NCBI GenBank assembly: GCA_036936605.1
Contig: JAUPFV010000001.1
Span: 154,413,187-154,477,186 of the forward strand
Length of the DNA: 64,000 nucleotides
Direction of reading: 5' to 3'
From: Limnanthes douglasii subsp. nivea
Taxonomy: Eukaryota > Streptophyta > Magnoliopsida > Brassicales > Limnanthaceae
Every line of letters begins with the position of its first letter. The stretch's first letter is position 1. Under the pieces are notes generated by a model that was not told the origin of the DNA, ran no database searches, and saw nothing but the letters and a program-made list of their open reading frames with translations. Positions 58,561 through 64,000 of this stretch are shown here, piece after piece. A program made the position numbers and the translations under genes.

Positions 58561-60920
58561 ATTAAGCATCGGGTATTACAGACATGGTATCACTCCCCAC
58601 AGCTACAACATCAACTAAGGGATTCTCCAGAAGCTTTTGCTCCAAACTCACTGCAGATATCAGGGTGGACCCCTTGCCCAACTCTTTTTGTGAATGAGCT
58701 AACACAGAAGTAGATGTGCTCCCCACTTATGGTCGCCTCTCAACATAAAAAAAATTCTAAAGACCCCAACTTCATTCTTGGGTTAAGTGTCAGAAGCTCA
58801 GGTAACATCTTTTGTTGATGCTTCGCCATCATCCCCATGGCAACATCCATGCCCTGTCTCTCGCGCTCCTCCCAATCAGCCTCTACCTTCTTGAATAATT
58901 CATTGTGTTGATGCTCCATATTTATCTTTAGGTCATTAATAGTGACCATCAACTTCCCATTATCCACTATTAGCCCTGCAATACATTCAGTTTGCTCCTC
59001 CGCACTCTCAGTTTGTGTTATATTCTGCAACAGCAGACCAACACTTTGGGACATCAATTCATCATTCTTCTTGATAAGCCCATTATTATGAGTTATCAAC
59101 ACCGTATTACTAGTGGTATGCTATCTACATTTTTCCTCGCATAAATCTCGAGCACCCTTGATGGAGGTCAATTCACAACAAAGTTCGTCCTTTTCTTGAC
59201 ACTTTATCATTTCACGCTTTGGTGAAACCATATGCATTTTTAAACCGAGAAAGCTCGGTGGTTATGCCTTTTACCGACTCGAAGAACATCGCATCAGACT
59301 TCCACTTCTCCATAATCTGGAAGTCAGCACTCGAGATGCGTTGGTAGTATAATACAACAAAATTGTGGTGCATCTGCATTCACAACAAGGTTAAGACGCT
59401 GCTTTTATTTACTTTTAAATAATTTATAATATACAATTTAGCATCATGTACCGGGATGGTGAGCTCCAACTACTATTGTAATATTTTTCTCATTGGTATA
59501 TTGTCGTAAAATGACAAATCTGGGCATCGTTTGAGCTGCTCGAACATAAGCATCAACTAGTACAATATCACAATATTCGAAAGAGGGAGTTCATCAGTTA
59601 CTTTATTACATCGGGTTCTCTCGCTCTCTTTCTCCTTTGTAGGCATGAGCTATGCCTTCACGATATTTACAAATGATGATCCCATGCACGCTCTTTGCAC
59701 AAAATTATAAGAGGGTCACACACCTGAGGTCTTAACAAAATTCTCCATCATTTGAGCTATCTTCTTCAGAATTTTTTTTTTCTGCTCTTCTCCTCCACTA
59801 GTTTTACTAGTATGACTCGTCTGCCAATCCACCCGAGCATCATCTAATAGTTTTACCTCAAGGGCCTTCTCTTTGTTAGGCTCCACTTCAGAAATCGGTG
59901 CCCCTGTATCTTTCTTTTCTGCCACCTGACCTCTAATTCATCCATCAACTGTAGTTTTCGTTGCGACAACAGAACCGCGTTCACAATCACATGAGTTCCT
60001 TTTAGAGGTGGACACAAGTCATGCTTCTTCCTAAGAGCGTCGAATATATTACCTTACCACTTCATCTCCAGATTAGGCAACATTATCCTTCTGCTGGCTC
60101 CCATCGCCAGCATCATGAATACTTAACATCTCTCATTCTATATCATTATGCCCTCAAAGAGGCGATGCATCTTCTGTATCCCTCACCTTTTGACTTTGGG
60201 AACTGCCAGGAATACCCCAATACTATTACAGTTGCGGTATCTCTGCTTCATCAACGCCCATAGCCGCTCCGTTGTCGCCATTTTTCCACTACCAGCCATT
60301 GTTACTTTTCCGTATTTTGCAGTATCCAGTTCAGGAATGCATCATAACCTAGCTTTTAAATAATTTATTTGCGTGAACAACCGAGATGTCTCCTGAAACT
60401 ACGTTGAGCTAGCCAAATCTGATAATTTGATTAAATGATTTATAGCTCCTTCTGATGTCTCGTCTTTGCACCACTCCTGGTGCTTCCCTTCACCTATAAA
60501 ATTAACCATATTTAATTAACGATAATATTTGATCAGTCAGGCTAAAAATTATAAAATATTTCCTTCTTACACTTGGCTTTCCACCATAATTGTAATTGAA
60601 GATTTATGACAGCATTTTCATGCTCTCAATTCCCCGACACGAATACAAATGTGTTTTTCAATTCTTATCCGAAATTGGAAGTTCAAATATTTTTGTCACC
60701 CTAGTCAGTTGAGTATAAAAAATTGGACTTCGCTAACTTGGTTACATCTACAACGAAGAGTAAGTCTGCCAGACATACCGAAATGGCTAATAACCAAGAA
60801 CTCTACATAACATTAAGCAAGACCCTCTATCCGTTAGCGGAGCACAATTTTACATCAAAATGACTTTTTATGTCAGAAACATCGTTTCACGCGCGCCGCC
60901 TTTTTGTTTCCATGTGTCAT
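58561..60920 (-). pseudogene. Antisense accessory gene of copy D
   Basis: On the minus strand a possible start MTHGNKKAARVKR is at 60920. The domain part at 60590-60850 matches 9770-10050 of copy A. The intron is at 60494-60570. In exon 2, 59925-59716 reads VEPNKEKALEVKLLDDARVD, SGGEEQKKKILKKIAQMMEN, and 59102-58740 reads NNGLIKKNDELMSQSVGLLL, INDLKINMEHQHNELFKKVE, VAMGMMAKHQQKMLPELL, a helical, coiled-coil-like end. About 270 bp before the intron are missing relative to copy A. Function unknown. Confidence 0.7.
60494..60570 (-). other. Intron in accessory gene of copy D
   Basis: Minus strand: AAAGCCAAGT, then GTAAGAAGGAAATA (60570), ending TATGGTTAATTTTATAG (60494) before GTGAAGGGAAGC. 77 bp, the same length and flanks as in copy A. 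Confidence 0.75.
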
Positions 60921-61082
60921 GTTACCAATGGCACTTACTCATTTCTATGTGATAAATATAATAATACAAGGTACACACAGTAAGTAATTCAAAAGAGACT
61001 TTGCTTATCTCCTCTGCATTGACGAATGTTATTCCATGGATTATATATTTCCAATATATAATACATGAACTACGGTGAGCCC
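60921..61082. other. Short upstream region and polypurine tract of copy D
   Basis: 160 bp between the accessory gene start and the 3' LTR, much shorter than in copy B. ACTACGGTGAGCCC at 61069-61082 is the counterpart of the copy B tract ACTATGGGGGAGCCC. Confidence 0.55.
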
Positions 61083-61817
61083 TAATGAGGATGTCTTCGC
61101 CAACTAGTAAGATTAGGCAAAGTTTGAGTAAAGGGAAATAATATAAGGACATTAAAGAATATCAAATTGAACGGTAATACATCGACACAGTACTCGAAAC
61201 TGAACAGATAAGGGCAAACCAATGGGTATTGATATCTTAAGAAGATCTCCAACAAATTCGCAGAACAGATCATGATGAGTAACCGAGCTAAAGCGCAGCC
61301 AAAAGACGTATACTTTATCTTATAAAGGATAACCGAGTTGAGATGTTACCGAGCATAGGTTGCGCATGATGACGTGACAAACCAAGCAAGTTATTGAACA
61401 GAACCGAGCAAAATCCATCATCAAATATGAATACAATCATGCTTTTACCGAGCAAAGATGAAGCCGAGGAGAGGTCATAACCGAGCAGATGTAGCCATGA
61501 AAAAGATGCATAACGAAAAAACCAATCGAGGTTGGTTATCAAGTCGAGCAACTAAGGAAAGACTTGTAACTAAAGTATTGTTGGTTGACTAGTCAACCCA
61601 CGTAACACATAACAGCTACAGTAATGACCAAAATTTTAGGTCAGTTTTCATTAATATCCGTCTACGTGCACAATTAGTGGAATCATGCAATAAGTAGCAG
61701 TTTGAAGCTGCAATAAAATAATATAAATAGGCAGATGGTCTATAAATAATATATTTTTTCTCCCTTGATCAATAAAATTTCTACTTGGCATTACATTTGT
61801 TATATTATAACATAACA
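61083..61817 (+). repeat. 3' LTR of copy D
   Basis: 735 bp, starting TAATGAGGATG (the first dinucleotide TG has changed to TA) and ending TTATAACATAACA. TATAAAT at 61722-61728. ACCGAGC is frequent in the first half. The right half aligns with the 5' LTR at 40905-41296. Confidence 0.75.
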
Positions 61818-62784
61818 ATAATATTTAGAGAAATAAGTAGTACACAAATCTAAATATAAAATAATTATTGTTCAATCTCTTTTAAGAAAATGGCATATAA
61901 TATTTATAAAGAACTTAATGAACTCTCTTAATTTCATAACTGCGAGCTTGTGGGTCCAATTAAAACTAGATCAATAACCAACCTATCAACTTATATGGCA
62001 TTCAATGCTATCGAAGTTGAATTTTTTATTTGTTACATCAAACTATATATATATATAGAGTACCATTAGTATTAATTATCATAACTTTTTTGAATAATTG
62101 TAAATTAGGCTAATAGATGAGTGATCTCATTAGTGAAAGAGATGGACTTATATAAACTGATTAAAAAAGAAAGTAACATAAAACTGCGATCATTGGGACC
62201 TTTATGAATTCAAACTATATGTTCGAGCCAATATTTAGCACGGCCAAAATCACTACGATGGTTAGAAAAAAATCACATCAGAGCATCTCATCCGGAAATA
62301 ACAATTAGATATCAACATAGAGCATTGCTCGCCCGAATACCAATTGTAGCTAACCATCTAACAATAATATCAAAGTTATTAGGTTTCGACTACAACATAT
62401 CTCGAGCTAAATCAATAACAATAACCCCAGTACTACACCTCATCCCTCCTAAATTTTAGCTCAAAATATTTCCTCTCATTTTATAGTGGTTGATTATCAT
62501 AGCAGATAGGGACAACGTTTGGTTGAAAAAACTACAGTTTACCACTAGTACGCTCACGTCTTTGGGTCAGACTCGAGTTTTTTCAAATAGTCTGTCTATT
62601 GAACCAAATATTAGTGCGGAGGTTTGTAGACGAGCATTTTTCATGGTGGAGGCATTTTCGCATGGTAAATGTAGGTTTAGTCGCCTATTCCCGAGGATTG
62701 GAGAATTCATTTCTAGAATTGGATGCTTTCTTCGTCAAATTTACTCGATTTTCTTGTTATATCTATCAACTGGTATTTTCTCAC

Positions 62785-62848
62785 CTAAAAGTAGTTCATT
62801 GGAGGAATTGGAGCAGCTAAAAGTAGTTCATTGGAGGAATTGGAGCAG
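62785..62848. repeat. 32-bp perfect tandem duplication
   Basis: CTAAAAGTAGTTCATTGG with the following 14 bases (32 bp in all) occurs at 62785-62816 and again, unchanged, at 62817-62848. The unit is not a multiple of three. Confidence 0.95.
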
Positions 62849-62893
62849 CTGTCAATATACCACATAAATCCAACATGATATGTTATGCTTAAG

Positions 62894-62894
<1 letters not shown>

Positions 62895-62943
<49 letters not shown>
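62895..62943. repeat. (TA)n microsatellite
   Basis: About 24 uninterrupted TA dinucleotides. Confidence 0.95.
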
Positions 62944-62947
<4 letters not shown>

Positions 62948-64000
62948 TTTAGATATACCAAAATATGATACGAAGAATAAACAAGTAAGGTGAATCCAAA
63001 CTTGACAAGAAATTAACACTAGTAGTCGCCAATAGTGGAAGACAACTGATACACGACACCAACCCGACATGTTTTTCTATAGTTGGAATCTACATGTTCA
63101 TGGTCTATTTGATTTCTTATTAATAGAACACGACCGTAAAAAAATAATGCATTGAATTTGGATAGTTTATTTTGCATTGACACAACAACAACAACATTTA
63201 AAAAAATATGATAAAGTCTTTAAAAAAGAGAGTTGATTTTAAAATTTAAAACCAATAGTATTTTGATTATCCTTATTCCTCTCCCACTACTTTAAATATA
63301 AAATAAAATTATACCATTCGTAATTTCAAAACTTATATTATCAAAACCTTTCATATATTTATCAGAATCATGCAAAAAAAATTCAAAATGCTATTCCACG
63401 TATTATTTAAATTTTATGACCATCTTATCCAATATTATGATATGTAATTAGACAGTTACATAAAATATAGATTAAACTTTTATAATTTATATTTATAGAT
63501 TATATTTTTATTTCAACAATTTATAATCTTTATTATTATTTTTAAGATTAGAAGAAGGAAATAAAATGTATGTTATATAACTATTCATACAAATTCACCA
63601 ATTTTTGGCTAATATATATAAATTGTTTAAATGGTATCTATTACTTTTTGAGTGAAGGTATTTCCTCCATCGAATTTTTTATTTTTTTTATATTAGAAAA
63701 TTTAAAAAAGACTATCGCTTGAATATACTATCTTGCCTTCATTTTACCTCCTTATTTATAACTTGATTCCACTATACGCTATGAACCCTTTATACCAACA
63801 AACACATTATTAAGACAAATTAAAGTCAACATATATGATTTAGCTTCTATAATTAAACCCTAAAAATAAAAAAAATAAACCGCAAGTTTCTTAAAGATTA
63901 CTCATGGAAGAGGAAGACACCTAAACCAAAGATTCAACACCGGAGAACATCACCCAATCAACCAACAAAGTAATTTAATTTTGTAAAATCTTTTTAAAAA

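Larger units (their letters stand above)
61818..64000. other. AT-rich intergenic DNA
   Basis: No convincing gene. A 125-codon reading at 62490-62867 has no recognised motif. The stretch contains a tandem duplication and a TA microsatellite (own entries) and short ACA runs near 63180. The last 700 bp are very AT-rich. Confidence 0.5.

Noticed and set aside
62490..62867. 125-codon plus-strand reading
   Set aside because: No recognisable motif, out-of-frame tandem duplication at its end, and an AT-rich setting; treated as chance.

Overview
The window is plant nuclear DNA made almost entirely of decayed, nested transposable elements. I find no intact host gene. The evidence for a plant is the set of element families: Ty3/gypsy elements of the Tat lineage (a second, archaeal-type RNase H and a large accessory gene antisense to pol), a Ty3/gypsy element with an initiator-Met primer site, Ty1/copia remnants, a plant hAT-type non-autonomous transposon, plant mobile domain and MULE/FAR1-like fragments, and fragments of a PDR-type ABCG transporter and a sugar/inositol transporter. 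The species cannot be read from the sequence; a eudicot is a guess.

Layout. 1-870 is an RT/RNase H scrap of Tat family I. 880-10434 is family-I copy A: gag with a solo LTR inside, protease, RT, RNase H, integrase, a 3' region with sub-repeats, and an antisense accessory gene interrupted by a hAT element at 7220-8352. 10435-32564 is family-I copy B, missing its 5' part. B is split by element C (12381-31057), a Ty3/gypsy element with a different type of protease. C is itself split by the young Tat element El2 (16036-26562), which has two LTRs, a CCCAA target duplication, a nearly readable gag-pol and an antisense accessory gene with an intron. Downstream of El2, the integrase part of C forms five tandem ~765-bp units, 15997-30350.

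32565-41000 holds a plant mobile domain fragment, a MULE N-terminal fragment, two Ty1/copia remnants on opposite strands, and a family-II Tat fragment (LTR plus the start of the accessory gene). 40905-61817 is family-I copy D. D is split by El4 (44949-57156, minus strand), an old family-II Tat element. El4's pol is split by a 2.5-kb insertion (50699-53226) carrying two plant gene fragments. 61816-64000 is AT-rich and non-coding.

Relative order of events, from what interrupts what: family-I copies A, B and D are oldest. The hAT element, C, El4 and the solo LTR entered them later. The gene-fragment insertion then entered El4. The integrase tandem array arose in an already frameshifted C. El2 landed in the first unit of that array; its LTRs differ at only about 6 of 481 positions plus one indel. 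The most interesting biology is (a) the antisense accessory gene, whose GT-AG intron sits at the same relative place in four diverged copies, and (b) the newly formed tandem array of a dead integrase segment.
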